From positions 1 through 38,962 of IMG/VR virus record IMGVR_UViG_3300048838_000316: DNA of 38,962 nt. One strand, given 5' to 3'. The notes under the pieces were generated by a model. It saw nothing but the letters and a program-made list of their open reading frames with translations. It did not search any database and was not told where the DNA came from. The position numbers were made by a program, and so were the translations under genes. Below, piece by piece: positions 9,918-16,421 of this stretch. The stretch comes from a virus. Each line of letters opens with the position of its first letter. Position 1 is the first letter of the stretch.

Positions 9918-10254
9918 GCTGAAAGCGTTGTTTGATGCGATTGAACACAATCATTTGATTCTAACTTTTGGCGGGGTTGTTGGTGCGCTCTTGGGAGCGA
10001 TGCAAAAGAAATTGGGGTTTATCCCTGCGCTTGCATCCATGATCTTAGGCGGCTCTTGCGCGGCGGTGGTGGGGCCCTGGTTGGTGGAAGTCATCAGCGA
10101 CAAAGCCAGCCCAGCGGTTTACAGCTTCATCGGCTTCATGATCGGGTTGCTTATTAAGGAAGTAACGGAGATTGTTTTCAAGGTCTTGGACCAAATCGAG
10201 CAGGACCCCGCGTTTATTACGGATTTTATTAAGCGCCGTGCAAAGCGCAAATAA
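9910..10254 (+). CDS. Holin-like membrane protein (114 aa)
   Basis: The ATG at 9910 was chosen over an upstream in-frame codon at 9886 because it follows an unusually purine-rich GGAGGGAGGA stretch and gives a compact protein. Three hydrophobic segments lie near residues 18-34, 39-62 and 72-94, rich in glycine. A charged C-terminal tail ends in RRAKRK. This layout, and the 8-base overlap with the M15 peptidase gene, fit a holin that opens the inner membrane for the peptidase. The exact holin class cannot be fixed from the sequence alone. Confidence 0.7.
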   Translation: MDKLKALFDAIEHNHLILTFGGVVGALLGAMQKKLGFIPALASMILGGSCAAVVGPWLVEVISDKASPAVYSFIGFMIGLLIKEVTEIVFKVLDQIEQDPAFITDFIKRRAKRK

Positions 10255-10280
10255 AAAAGCCCCGGCGAAAGAGCCGAGGC
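10251..10280 (-). terminator. Rho-independent terminator of the first minus-strand cassette
   Basis: An 8-bp stem (10259-10266 with 10273-10280, loop 10267-10272) is followed on the minus strand by TTTTTTAT. Position 10262/10277 is a G-U pair in minus-strand RNA but an A-C mismatch in plus-strand RNA, and no U-run follows on the plus strand. The signal therefore serves the minus strand and should let plus-strand late transcripts pass. Confidence 0.85.
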
Positions 10281-10291
10281 GTATGTTAATT

Positions 10292-10621
10292 CTAGTATTC
10301 GCCTTCAAAAACTTCCCACATAGCGCCAACAGCGTAAAGCTGCTGGATGTCTTTTTCGGTCTGTGATTCATCACCAGGCCATTGAGCATCGCCAGTGTCG
10401 CCTTCTTCGTTGTGGCTAGGAATCCAGTACACGCCGTTGCCGTTGTTGAAGAGTCTAACGTGGTAGTTTTCTTTTTCCCAAGCCTCAGCTTGGAACAAGC
10501 TGGTTCCTTGACAGTCCGCAACTCCTTGATACAGGCTGCTGAAATCCCAGCCTAATTTTTCAAGGTCGGAAAACTCAACGTGAGCAGAAAATCCGTCGGT
10601 TGTTTTGATGCTGTTTCTCAT
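10292..10621 (-). CDS. Moron-like cassette protein A, unknown function (109 aa)
   Basis: This small acidic soluble protein is encoded against the flanking late genes. The start at 10621 was chosen because a strong promoter lies about 45 bases upstream; the longer open frame would begin beyond that promoter. The C-terminal half is rich in D, E, W and N and has no known motif. It has its own promoter (10665-10695) and terminator (10251-10280), the layout of a phage moron: a gene expressed independently of its neighbours. Its leader contains CCATACAAAAA, as do other leaders in this genome. Host takeover, superinfection exclusion and anti-defence roles are all possible; none is shown. Confidence 0.75.
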   Translation of the reverse strand: MRNSIKTTDGFSAHVEFSDLEKLGWDFSSLYQGVADCQGTSLFQAEAWEKENYHVRLFNNGNGVYWIPSHNEEGDTGDAQWPGDESQTEKDIQQLYAVGAMWEVFEGEY

Positions 10622-10654
10622 CTTCTTAATTTTTGTATGGTTAATTACTTCCTT

Positions 10655-10718
10655 TCTGACATAACAAAGATAAGAAACATTTTTAAACATGCAAACATTT
10701 TTTAAAAATAATTTAAAA
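10655..10718. repeat. 64-bp promoter repeat, copy 1
   Basis: This segment matches 12606-12669 with 3 differences in 64 bases, in the same orientation. It contains the whole minus-strand promoter plus an A+T-rich stretch that runs up to the start of the subtilase gene on the other strand. The similarity ends where the two coding regions begin. Confidence 0.93.
10665..10695 (-). promoter_or_regulatory. Bacteroidota-type promoter for cassette A
   Basis: On the minus strand the -33 box TTTG (10692-10695) and the -7 box TATCTTTG (10665-10672) are exact matches to the Bacteroidota consensus, with a 19-base spacer. Transcription would begin near 10657-10660 and give a leader of about 37 bases. Confidence 0.88.
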
Positions 10719-10722
10719 AAAG

Positions 10723-12294
10723 ATGAAAAAAATCTTTCTTTTCCTTCTATTCCCTGCCATGCTTTCGGCTCAGATACCAAAAAAAGAACTGAAAGACCTG
10801 GAACGCTCCTACAAAGAACAGCTTAAACAGGGCTATGATGTGGTACTCGACCCAATTCAAAATTTCATACTTCAAGAGGTCAACCCGGCCAACATCCGAA
10901 ATTGGGGCGTGGACTACACGCAAAGCAAAGCCCTGGAACCGATCATTAGACAGCGCGCAAAGCAGACCGTTCGCGTCTATGTTTTCGACACGGCGGGCGA
11001 CCTCGACCACCCCGACCTGGAAAAGGCAGAACGACCCGGCGCAATATTCACCGGCGAAGCGTCAGGCGCTGATGGGCACGGGCACGGCACGCACGTAGCC
11101 GGAACGATCGGCGCGCTTGGAAGCTATGATCTGGGCATCGGGCGTATGCTTTCCGAAATCGGCAGGCTTGAAATTGTACCAGTCAAGGTACTTAACAATT
11201 CAGGCAGCGCACTATACAATTGGATAGCGAACGCGGGCGAGTGGGCAATAGCGGATATGGCGAAGGTAGAAAACAAGGGTAAGCGCTTTGTCTGGAATTA
11301 CAGCCTTGGCGGCGGAGGAAGCGACCCGACCGTGAGCGCGGTAATGGCGAAGGGAATGCAAGCAGGGGCAACCATTTTCGCGGCCTCTGGCAACAGCTAT
11401 CAACGCGGCGTAGGATTTCCGGCCCGTGATGTGAGCGCGAAAGCCGTTGCAGCCTTGCAACAATCCGGCGCAGGCGTGGAACGCGCACCCTACTCGACCA
11501 CCGGCCCGGAGGTGTGGATAGCAGCGCCAGGAAGTAATATCATGAGCACGCTCCCCGGAGGCGCATACGGGGCTATGTCGGGTACTTCTATGGCTACCCC
11601 TAGCATGGTAGGACTTTTCGCCGTTGTGGCGTCCTGTAACCCTGGATGCAGCAACGCGCAAGTTCTGAACGCGGTTCAACAATTCGCCGTTGACCTTGCA
11701 CCGGGCGGGAAAGATGAGGAAACCGGATTCGGCGCGTTGCAACTTGGAAACATCTTGGAAAAACCGCTTTGTGATGGGAACACACCAACGCCCGACCCGA
11801 AGCCCGACCCAAAGCCGGAGCCGCAACCCGACCCCGTGAAGCCAGAGCCGACAAAGCCGCTGCGCTGGGTAACGGTAGCAATACCGGAGGCGGTGACAGT
11901 GAAGTGGCGGCCGATGAACGAACAGAATTTCAGGGAAACGAAAGTAATCTTTACGGTGGCGATTCAGACCACGAAGCCGGCAGCGACGGCGGCAAAGGAA
12001 CTCAGGGAATATGTACTCAATCACTTTTCTAACCGCGCCTATATCTTACTGGTGGATGCTGACGACGCCGATGCGGGGTATTGGGCGGCCTACTTCCTGG
12101 AACTGATTTCAAGCAGGGCCGCAACGCCGCTTAAGCTCAATACCGAATACGTCTATGTGCTGACCCCTGGCGCGGCGTGTATACTCACTGACCCGGTGGC
12201 TGGTGGCAAGGCGGGGCCAACGTGGAAAGCAAGCGTAAAGGCGGGGGTTTTCACGGTGAACTTTGAAACCGGGAAACCGGAAACATGGAAATAA
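10723..12294 (+). CDS. Secreted subtilisin-like serine protease (S8 family, 523 aa)
   Basis: An apparently complete S8 peptidase with a signal peptide (MKKIFLFLLFPAMLSAQ, residues 1-17). The catalytic aspartate is D89 in YVFDTAGDLDHPDL, the histidine H121 in GHGHGTHVAG, the oxyanion asparagine N224 in AASGN, and the serine S289 in GTSMATP. A Pro/Asp/Lys/Glu-rich linker at about residues 353-375 leads to a C-terminal region of about 150 residues without a known motif. The propeptide, if any, is short (residues 18-80). The gene lies just after the lysis genes and between two minus-strand cassettes. No plus-strand promoter is evident before it, so read-through from the late operon is likely. It may act in the periplasm or outside the cell, or help virion maturation or release; the target is unknown. 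Confidence 0.92.
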   Translation: MKKIFLFLLFPAMLSAQIPKKELKDLERSYKEQLKQGYDVVLDPIQNFILQEVNPANIRNWGVDYTQSKALEPIIRQRAKQTVRVYVFDTAGDLDHPDLEKAERPGAIFTGEASGADGHGHGTHVAGTIGALGSYDLGIGRMLSEIGRLEIVPVKVLNNSGSALYNWIANAGEWAIADMAKVENKGKRFVWNYSLGGGGSDPTVSAVMAKGMQAGATIFAASGNSYQRGVGFPARDVSAKAVAALQQSGAGVERAPYSTTGPEVWIAAPGSNIMSTLPGGAYGAMSGTSMATPSMVGLFAVVASCNPGCSNAQVLNAVQQFAVDLAPGGKDEETGFGALQLGNILEKPLCDGNTPTPDPKPDPKPEPQPDPVKPEPTKPLRWVTVAIPEAVTVKWRPMNEQNFRETKVIFTVAIQTTKPAATAAKELREYVLNHFSNRAYILLVDADDADAGYWAAYFLELISSRAATPLKLNTEYVYVLTPGAACILTDPVAGGKAGPTWKASVKAGVFTVNFETGKPETWK

Positions 12295-12321
12295 AAAAAG
12301 CCCCGGCGGGAGGGCCGAGGC
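12293..12321 (-). terminator. Rho-independent terminator of the second minus-strand cassette
   Basis: The stem (12300-12307 with 12314-12321) is identical in sequence to that at 10259-10280; only the 6-base loop differs. On the minus strand it is followed by TTTTTTTAT. The plus strand has a weaker TTTT after it, so it may also end some subtilase transcripts. Confidence 0.85.
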
Positions 12322-12334
12322 TTTTGGGAATGTG

Positions 12335-12574
12335 CTAGTATCGTTTTACGATGACATTCCATGGATACATGTGGGGACCGCAGTCCCCAAGATAAAGCGT
12401 TTCCCCCTTTTCGGGGATACACTGCAGGTCTTCACAGACCATGTCGGGTGCGACGTCCATCGGGAGATCGCTCTCCCGAACGTAGATGACCTTTTCGACC
12501 ATGTCGCGTAGGTCGTATCCGCTTCTGACATGAAGCGCTACTCTTTCGTTTTGGGTTTTTTTATTTTCTTGCAT
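12335..12574 (-). CDS. Moron-like cassette protein B, unknown function (79 aa)
   Basis: This small soluble protein has four cysteines or near-cysteine clusters but no recognisable zinc motif. It contains an acidic segment ESDLPMDVAPDMVCEDLQ and ends in VIVKRY. It shows no clear similarity to the cassette A protein, although the promoter and terminator of the two cassettes are near copies. The start at 12574 is the first ATG downstream of the promoter at 12616-12646 and follows the A-rich leader AATTTAAACAC. Independent expression against the direction of the neighbours suggests a moron. Confidence 0.72.
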   Translation of the reverse strand: MQENKKTQNERVALHVRSGYDLRDMVEKVIYVRESDLPMDVAPDMVCEDLQCIPEKGETLYLGDCGPHMYPWNVIVKRY

Positions 12575-12605
12575 GTGTTTAAATTTTACGCCATCGCTTC
12601 ATTGC

Positions 12606-12669
12606 TCTGACATAACAAAGATAAGAAACATTTTTAAATCTGCAAACATTCTTTAAAAATAATTTAAAA
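12606..12669. repeat. 64-bp promoter repeat, copy 2
   Basis: This is the second copy of the segment at 10655-10718, with 61 of 64 bases identical. It holds the promoter of cassette B and ends about 30 bases before the start of the plus-strand gene at 12700. Confidence 0.93.
12616..12646 (-). promoter_or_regulatory. Bacteroidota-type promoter for cassette B
   Basis: The minus-strand -33 box TTTG (12643-12646) and -7 box TATCTTTG (12616-12623) are separated by 19 bases, as in cassette A. The predicted start is near 12608-12611, with a leader of about 35 bases. Confidence 0.88.
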
Positions 12670-12699
12670 TATTTTTTCACTCCTTAAATTGTTGCAACA

Positions 12700-13200
12700 A
12701 TGACAAAGGAAATTCTTTTTCTCGATTCACAACTTGACACCCTGGAAGCACAGCAGGGAGCAACCGCGCGCGGCGGATGGGAAGGCGCTGAAAACATCCT
12801 GGGCAAAGCGGCTCAGATCATCGCCATTCTTAAGGGCTTGTTCGAAACCCTACCGAAGGGCAAAATTACGTTCTGGTGGGTACTTGGAAACGCTGGCGAG
12901 ATTGCCAGCGCTATCCTGGCGCTTATCTCCGTGATCGCTGCGCAGGCAGTCAAGGCCCTGGACGCGAAGGCGTTCACAGTCGCACTTGACAACGAAATTG
13001 CAGCGCTGACGGCAGAGAAAGCCGACGCCCCGGCGGACGTGGCGAAGTGGCTAGAAGTCGTCATCCAAGTGGCGCTCTTGATTGTTGACTTCATCAACAC
13101 CACAGACTTCAGGGGGAAGATCGACCTGTTTTTCATCCTCAGGCACGCGGGCAAAATATCCAAGCTGATCCAGGATATTTTTGCAGCGGTGAAAGGTTAA
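12700..13200 (+). CDS. Membrane-associated protein with an internal duplication (166 aa)
   Basis: Two related units can be seen. Residues 54-72 (GKITFWWVLGNAGEIASAI) and residues 139-157 (GKIDLFFILRHAGKISKLI) align, each preceded by a hydrophobic helix. Residues 64-87 are hydrophobic enough to cross or lie on a membrane. I know no family with this pair. The start codon overlaps a perfect 12-base palindrome, TTGTTGCAACAA (12689-12700), which could be an operator or a structured ribosome site. The gene is alone on the plus strand between a minus cassette and a convergent minus operon. A role in lysis or in membrane alteration is possible. Confidence 0.65.
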   Translation: MTKEILFLDSQLDTLEAQQGATARGGWEGAENILGKAAQIIAILKGLFETLPKGKITFWWVLGNAGEIASAILALISVIAAQAVKALDAKAFTVALDNEIAALTAEKADAPADVAKWLEVVIQVALLIVDFINTTDFRGKIDLFFILRHAGKISKLIQDIFAAVKG

Positions 13201-13225
13201 TCATATTCGTGAGGCCACGAAAATG

Positions 13226-13256
13226 AAAAAAGCCCCTGGATCACTCCGGGGGCTTT
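13226..13256. terminator. Bidirectional terminator between convergent genes
   Basis: A strong hairpin pairs 13232-13240 with 13245-13253 (loop TCAC) and is extended by flanking A-T pairs. On the minus strand TTTTTT follows and on the plus strand TTTGCCGTTTT follows. It lies just after the stop of the 12700-13200 gene and includes the stop codon of the minus-strand gene ending at 13241, so it can serve both. Confidence 0.8.
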
Positions 13257-13528
13257 GCCGTTTTAATCAAATTTACCCTGCCCTCAATCCACCCCATGTA
13301 AAACGCGCCGTATTCGTATTCCTGAAACCCGGCGGCGTGTATTTCCCGCACGTTGCCTATCAATTCCGGGCTGCTTATAGATATTGGCGTTTTCAGCGCG
13401 GCAATGGCCACATCTAAGGCTATGCCTATATCCGTAGCTGATGCGGGCAATGGCGGCATATCTTCGCCCCGGTAGCGGCGGTATGCGTTGAACGATTCGA
13501 GGATTTCGATAGCTTCGTTGAGTTTCAT
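13241..13528 (-). CDS. Small phage protein of the EAIEILE..N..RR type (95 aa)
   Basis: The first half (KLNEAIEILESFNAYRRYRG followed by an LGIALDVAIAAL-like element) recalls a short motif common in phage hypothetical proteins, where an EAI-x-ILE-x-HN-x-WRRG block precedes LG-x-ALD. The second half seems unrelated and contains YGAFYMGWIEGR. Its role is unknown. It is the last gene of the minus-strand operon, 3 bases after its neighbour, and its stop codon sits inside the terminator stem. Confidence 0.7.
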   Translation of the reverse strand: MKLNEAIEILESFNAYRRYRGEDMPPLPASATDIGIALDVAIAALKTPISISSPELIGNVREIHAAGFQEYEYGAFYMGWIEGRVNLIKTAKPPE

Positions 13529-13531
13529 GTT

Positions 13532-13882
13532 TCAATATTTTTCAATTAGATAATAGACCAATCCTCCCCACCCCGCCCACGCTCCGCACAGCACCCCGAC
13601 CGCGAACAACAAGCGCCAACCTAAGAAGCCCAGGCGGAACCACTCTGTACGCCCTGAGCCGATGCGTAGGGGAGCTCTACCGCTGCGCAGGGTGCGCTTA
13701 AGCCATAGTTCAACGTGTTCATAGAACAGCACGGGCGCAAAGAAGATGCCGATTTGTATTCCCGGCGTTGTGTGCTGAATCTCCCTCCATCGCTTCGCCC
13801 TGCGTCCGAGGCGGGCAACGCCGACCTTGAAACGCGGGCGAAGCAATGAAAGGTTGAGTTTGATGTAGATTATACCGATCAT
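13532..13882 (-). CDS. Basic membrane protein of unknown function (116 aa)
   Basis: The protein is strongly basic in its N-terminal two thirds (many Arg and Lys) and ends with a hydrophobic segment, WRLLFAVGVLCGAWAGWGG, followed by a short tail. A second weaker hydrophobic stretch lies near residues 43-55. It starts 4 bases after the stop of the 436-aa membrane protein and probably works with it at the membrane. I recognise no family. Confidence 0.6.
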   Translation of the reverse strand: MIGIIYIKLNLSLLRPRFKVGVARLGRRAKRWREIQHTTPGIQIGIFFAPVLFYEHVELWLKRTLRSGRAPLRIGSGRTEWFRLGFLGWRLLFAVGVLCGAWAGWGGLVYYLIEKY

Positions 13883-13886
13883 GGCG

Positions 13887-15197
13887 TTACGGTTTTTCGT
13901 TGCGCAACATCCCCTCTAAGCGGTTAATTTCGCGTTGCGCTTTTTCAATGCCAGCCTGCACCGTTGCGCCGTTACCTATGCCGTTCAACATCTTGTGTCG
14001 GTATGCGCGTAACTTGGAGCGTTGCGCACGGATTGCGCCGCGTATAACTTCCGGTTCTAAGCTAGTTGAAACGTGGGCTTGGCGCGTTGCGTTGCGCCTG
14101 AATTTCGGCCTGCGTTGCGCCCGTTGCGTTGCGCTTTGTTGCGCCGTTGCGCTTGGAATATTCGGCGCAACGCTTTGCACTTGTACGGGCGTTGCGCTTG
14201 CGTTCATAGGCCCCGCCACAACCCCTAACCGCGCCTTGCTGCGTGCCCAATCATTCACGCCGCCAAACGCGAAAACAAGCGCATCCATACCTAAATCAAA
14301 ACTTTCTCGCAGCACGTCGATCAGGTCTTTGCTATCAGGTACAGCCCGAAGACTTCCTAAGTTAAGAAGCAGCAGGATAGACAGCGCACCTGAAAACAGC
14401 GTTAAGTAGAAAATAATCGCCTTGCTATTCCCTAACCTGTTTTGCCACGTTTCAACCGCTGCACTTTGCGCGGCAATGATCTGCGCTGTTTCAACGTCCT
14501 TGCCAGTGAGGAGCGCCGTCTTTGCTTCCTGAGCGCGTTTTAGCGTGTTAGTGGCCTCTTGTACCGCCTGCGCTGCGGTCGCCTCGTGACGGGCAACGGC
14601 AGCCCGTTGGCGCTTGAAAGCCGGGGCAGTGCGCACCCAGGAATTGCCGGAAAGATATAAACGGGCAAATTCGCCGCCTTGCGCTTTAACGCCGTCCGTG
14701 TTAGAGGTCTTTGCTTTGGCTTGCGCTGCTTTGAGGGCGGATTCAGCTCTGGTAATTTCCGCGTTGGCTTCACGGAGTAGGGCAGCGCGGTTTGCATCGC
14801 CTTGAATTTTCGTTGCCTGCATATCCTTATACGTTTCGCTCTTGTCTTCTACGCTTGCATCCGCAAGGACGGGCACAGCGCGGAGGGAAAAGATCATAGA
14901 CCCGGCATAAGCAGCGAAGCCGATCAGCAGGGCAAAGCCCCACGCGGAGCGGGTAGGCATGGCCTCCTGCTTAAAGATGTGTTTGACCGCGCTTTCCAAG
15001 CTAGAGAACGCCACGCCGTCGAATACAAGCAGCGTGACGACGCTAAGCAGGATGGTAAGTAATGCGGAAACAATGCCAGCACCGAAGTAGCCTTCGGCGA
15101 AGTTCCTCCAAGTGATCCAGGCAGTCAAGAACGTGCCCGCTGCCAGGGCGTACCGCGCAAGGCGGTATGTGGAAATGATGCTATCTGTGTTTTTCAT
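13887..15197 (-). CDS. Multi-pass membrane protein with a long coiled coil (436 aa)
   Basis: Four hydrophobic segments are visible: about residues 12-32, 38-60, 84-106 and 259-281. Between the third and fourth lies an Ala/Glu/Lys/Gln-rich helical region (about 118-250) that should form a coiled coil. The C-terminal 120 residues are low in complexity, rich in A, Q, R, S and T, and end in a short helical segment. This overall layout occurs in some phage and bacterial membrane proteins of unknown function. No enzymatic motif is present. Because it is a large membrane protein in an early-type operon, superinfection exclusion or anchoring of phage complexes is plausible. The start follows the CAAAAACAAAACACAG leader. 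Confidence 0.7.
   Translation of the reverse strand: MKNTDSIISTYRLARYALAAGTFLTAWITWRNFAEGYFGAGIVSALLTILLSVVTLLVFDGVAFSSLESAVKHIFKQEAMPTRSAWGFALLIGFAAYAGSMIFSLRAVPVLADASVEDKSETYKDMQATKIQGDANRAALLREANAEITRAESALKAAQAKAKTSNTDGVKAQGGEFARLYLSGNSWVRTAPAFKRQRAAVARHEATAAQAVQEATNTLKRAQEAKTALLTGKDVETAQIIAAQSAAVETWQNRLGNSKAIIFYLTLFSGALSILLLLNLGSLRAVPDSKDLIDVLRESFDLGMDALVFAFGGVNDWARSKARLGVVAGPMNASATPVQVQSVAPNIPSATAQQSATQRAQRRPKFRRNATRQAHVSTSLEPEVIRGAIRAQRSKLRAYRHKMLNGIGNGATVQAGIEKAQREINRLEGMLRNEKP
13899..14197. repeat. GTTGCGC-type short repeat array within a coding region
   Basis: Twelve plus-strand copies of GTTGCG(C/T) begin at 13899, 13934, 13963, 14021, 14086, 14091, 14114, 14123, 14128, 14138, 14146 and 14191. 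One inverted copy, GCGCAAC, lies at 14165, and the palindrome GTTGCGCAAC at 13899-13908. The copies fall in the 3' part of the 436-aa gene and are used in all three coding phases (for example as SAT, AQ and RN). A repeat at the protein level does not explain that. Confidence 0.7.
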
Positions 15198-15222
15198 ATC
15201 TGTGTTTTGTTTTTGACGTGAA

Positions 15223-15672
15223 TTATTCTTTCTTTTTCCCTATCGCCATGCTTTGCCGGTAATTAATCCCCTGTAAAGTTTCCTCTTTCTGAATTACCCC
15301 GTACCATCCCCGGCGCTCGAATTCAGCAGCAAGTACTGCGTCGGACGCTTCGCGCAGGTACTCGAACATGGTGATAGGCTTAGACTCAGCAGGAATAGGG
15401 AGTTCGGGTGGGGTGGGCTTGCTTTGTTTTGGCTTATCCGCACAAGCTTTTTTCAACATCTGCCAATGCCTTGTAGTCATGGCTTCCGGGCCTGTGTAGG
15501 TGTACGCGCCTGCGTTTCCCTGGTTGTGAACGACAACCCATCCAAGATTGCGGTAAGATTTCATTAACCGCACCCCACAACCCGCTATTCGTGTAGCGTT
15601 GCTAAGATTGCGCGTTTTGCCCTCTGACACAAGGGCATGAAATTTCTTCCAAGAGCTATTAATTTCTTTCAT
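15223..15672 (-). CDS. Putative DNA-binding (winged-helix-like) protein (149 aa)
   Basis: The N-terminal half (about residues 22-80) has a helix-turn-helix-like pattern, LSNATRIAGCGVRLMKSYRNL, followed by a hairpin-like WVVVHNQGNAGAYTYTG segment. Together these suggest a winged helix. A Pro/Lys-rich hinge leads to a C-terminal helical part containing LAAEFERRGWYGV, a type of motif seen in short phage proteins. If correct, this is the best regulator candidate in the minus operon. The assignment rests on pattern only. Its start follows the leader ACAAAAACACAAACACAG. Confidence 0.45.
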   Translation of the reverse strand: MKEINSSWKKFHALVSEGKTRNLSNATRIAGCGVRLMKSYRNLGWVVVHNQGNAGAYTYTGPEAMTTRHWQMLKKACADKPKQSKPTPPELPIPAESKPITMFEYLREASDAVLAAEFERRGWYGVIQKEETLQGINYRQSMAIGKKKE

Positions 15673-15704
15673 CTGTGTTTGTGTTTTTGTATTTTTGAAT
15701 TATC

Positions 15705-15759
15705 AAAACCCGCCTCGCCTCTCTTGGCTTTGCCATGATGCGCATGTTTGGCGGGTTTT
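15705..15759 (-). terminator. Terminator-like inverted repeat inside the minus operon
   Basis: AAAACCCGCC (15705-15714) pairs with GGCGGGTTTT (15750-15759). The intervening 35 bases contain a small nested TGGC/GCCA hairpin. On the minus strand the structure follows the stop of the 15766-16077 gene and is followed by a weak T-rich run. It could reduce transcription into the downstream genes. Confidence 0.4.
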
Positions 15760-15765
15760 CTGTTT

Positions 15766-16077
15766 TCAATTCCACTTATCCAAGTTCGTAATTTCAAGCC
15801 CGGCGGCCTCCAATGCTTTGCGCCGGGATTCAAGCTTTGTTCGTAGTTCGCTGACGCGGGCAATAGTTGCCTTTTCTTCCGCGTCTAATTCCAGTGTGAT
15901 CTCAGTACCATTCGACCCGGTTTTTTCTGAGCCTTCGGTACTTGTAATTGTCGGCAGGGTGGGCGGGGGCTTTGCCGGTCTTACGGGGCCGGCGGCGAGC
16001 TTTCCCGCGTCCCGGATTGCGAGGTAAAGCACCCAGCAGCCGAAAGCGGTTCCTGCGATGGCTTCCGGGTAGATCAT
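15766..16077 (-). CDS. Small membrane-anchored protein (103 aa)
   Basis: One N-terminal hydrophobic segment (about residues 4-22), a Pro/Thr/Gly-rich linker (32-56) and a C-terminal charged helix (60-98, with EEKATIARVSELRTKLESRRK) suggest a membrane anchor carrying a cytoplasmic or periplasmic coiled coil. Spanin-like topology was considered, but the gene is far from the lysis module. The start overlaps the stop of the preceding gene as ATGA. Function unknown. Confidence 0.6.
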   Translation of the reverse strand: MIYPEAIAGTAFGCWVLYLAIRDAGKLAAGPVRPAKPPPTLPTITSTEGSEKTGSNGTEITLELDAEEKATIARVSELRTKLESRRKALEAAGLEITNLDKWN

Positions 16078-16325
16078 CGCAGCGGGGGATTGTCTAGTAT
16101 TGCGGCGCTATCCTTAAGCCAGGATTGCGGCGGGCCGGGTTCGGTGACGGTTTGCGCTTTCTCGTCTTGTAGGTTTTGCCAGGCTGCGGAAATGATGTTA
16201 CGCAGGCACTCCGGGTTAGCTACATAGCGCTGTTCAAGTTCCGCCATTGCGGCCCGGAGTTCGAGAAACTTGGCTTTAGTTTCTGCAGAAACTTCAATAG
16301 CCATTACGATTTTTTTCTTTGACAT
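16074..16325 (-). CDS. Small helical protein, first gene of the minus operon (83 aa)
   Basis: A soluble protein with an N-terminal helical segment containing VSAETKAKFLELRAAMAELE, and no known motif. It is the promoter-proximal gene of the minus-strand operon (promoter at 16354-16387). The start is preceded by the leader CACAAAAACAAAAACAG, which recurs in front of two other genes of this operon. The short distance between promoter and start gives a leader of roughly 20-25 bases. Function unknown. Confidence 0.65.
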   Translation of the reverse strand: MSKKKIVMAIEVSAETKAKFLELRAAMAELEQRYVANPECLRNIISAAWQNLQDEKAQTVTEPGPPQSWLKDSAAILDNPPLR

Positions 16326-16353
16326 CTGTTTTTGTTTTTGTGATTGAATAAGA

Positions 16354-16387
16354 CAAAGGTAAAAATATTTTTAAAATAAAGTGCAAA
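16354..16387 (-). promoter_or_regulatory. Promoter of the minus-strand operon
   Basis: On the minus strand the -7 box TACCTTTG (16354-16361) fits TAnnTTTG, and a TTTG lies at 16384-16387. The 22-base spacer is a little longer than usual. It is divergent from the plus promoter at 16414-16421, and the two share an A+T-rich control region. Confidence 0.68.
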
Positions 16388-16413
16388 AATATTTTAAATT
16401 TCAAAATCATTCT

Positions 16414-16421
16414 TATCTTTG
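16414..16421 (+). promoter_or_regulatory. Promoter (-7 box) of the plus-strand early operon
   Basis: The -7 box TATCTTTG is exact, but only T-rich sequence (TTTT at 16392-16395) stands at the -33 position. Two copies of the palindrome AAAATATTTT (16362-16371 and 16386-16395) lie between the two divergent -7 boxes and could be operators. The first downstream gene begins at 16461. Confidence 0.72.

Noticed and set aside
15669-15863. 64-aa minus-strand ORF ending with an ATGA overlap to the 15672 gene
   Set aside because: Its only start lies inside the better-supported 15766-16077 gene in another frame, and its end reads through the hairpin and the A-rich leader; the overlap looks coincidental.
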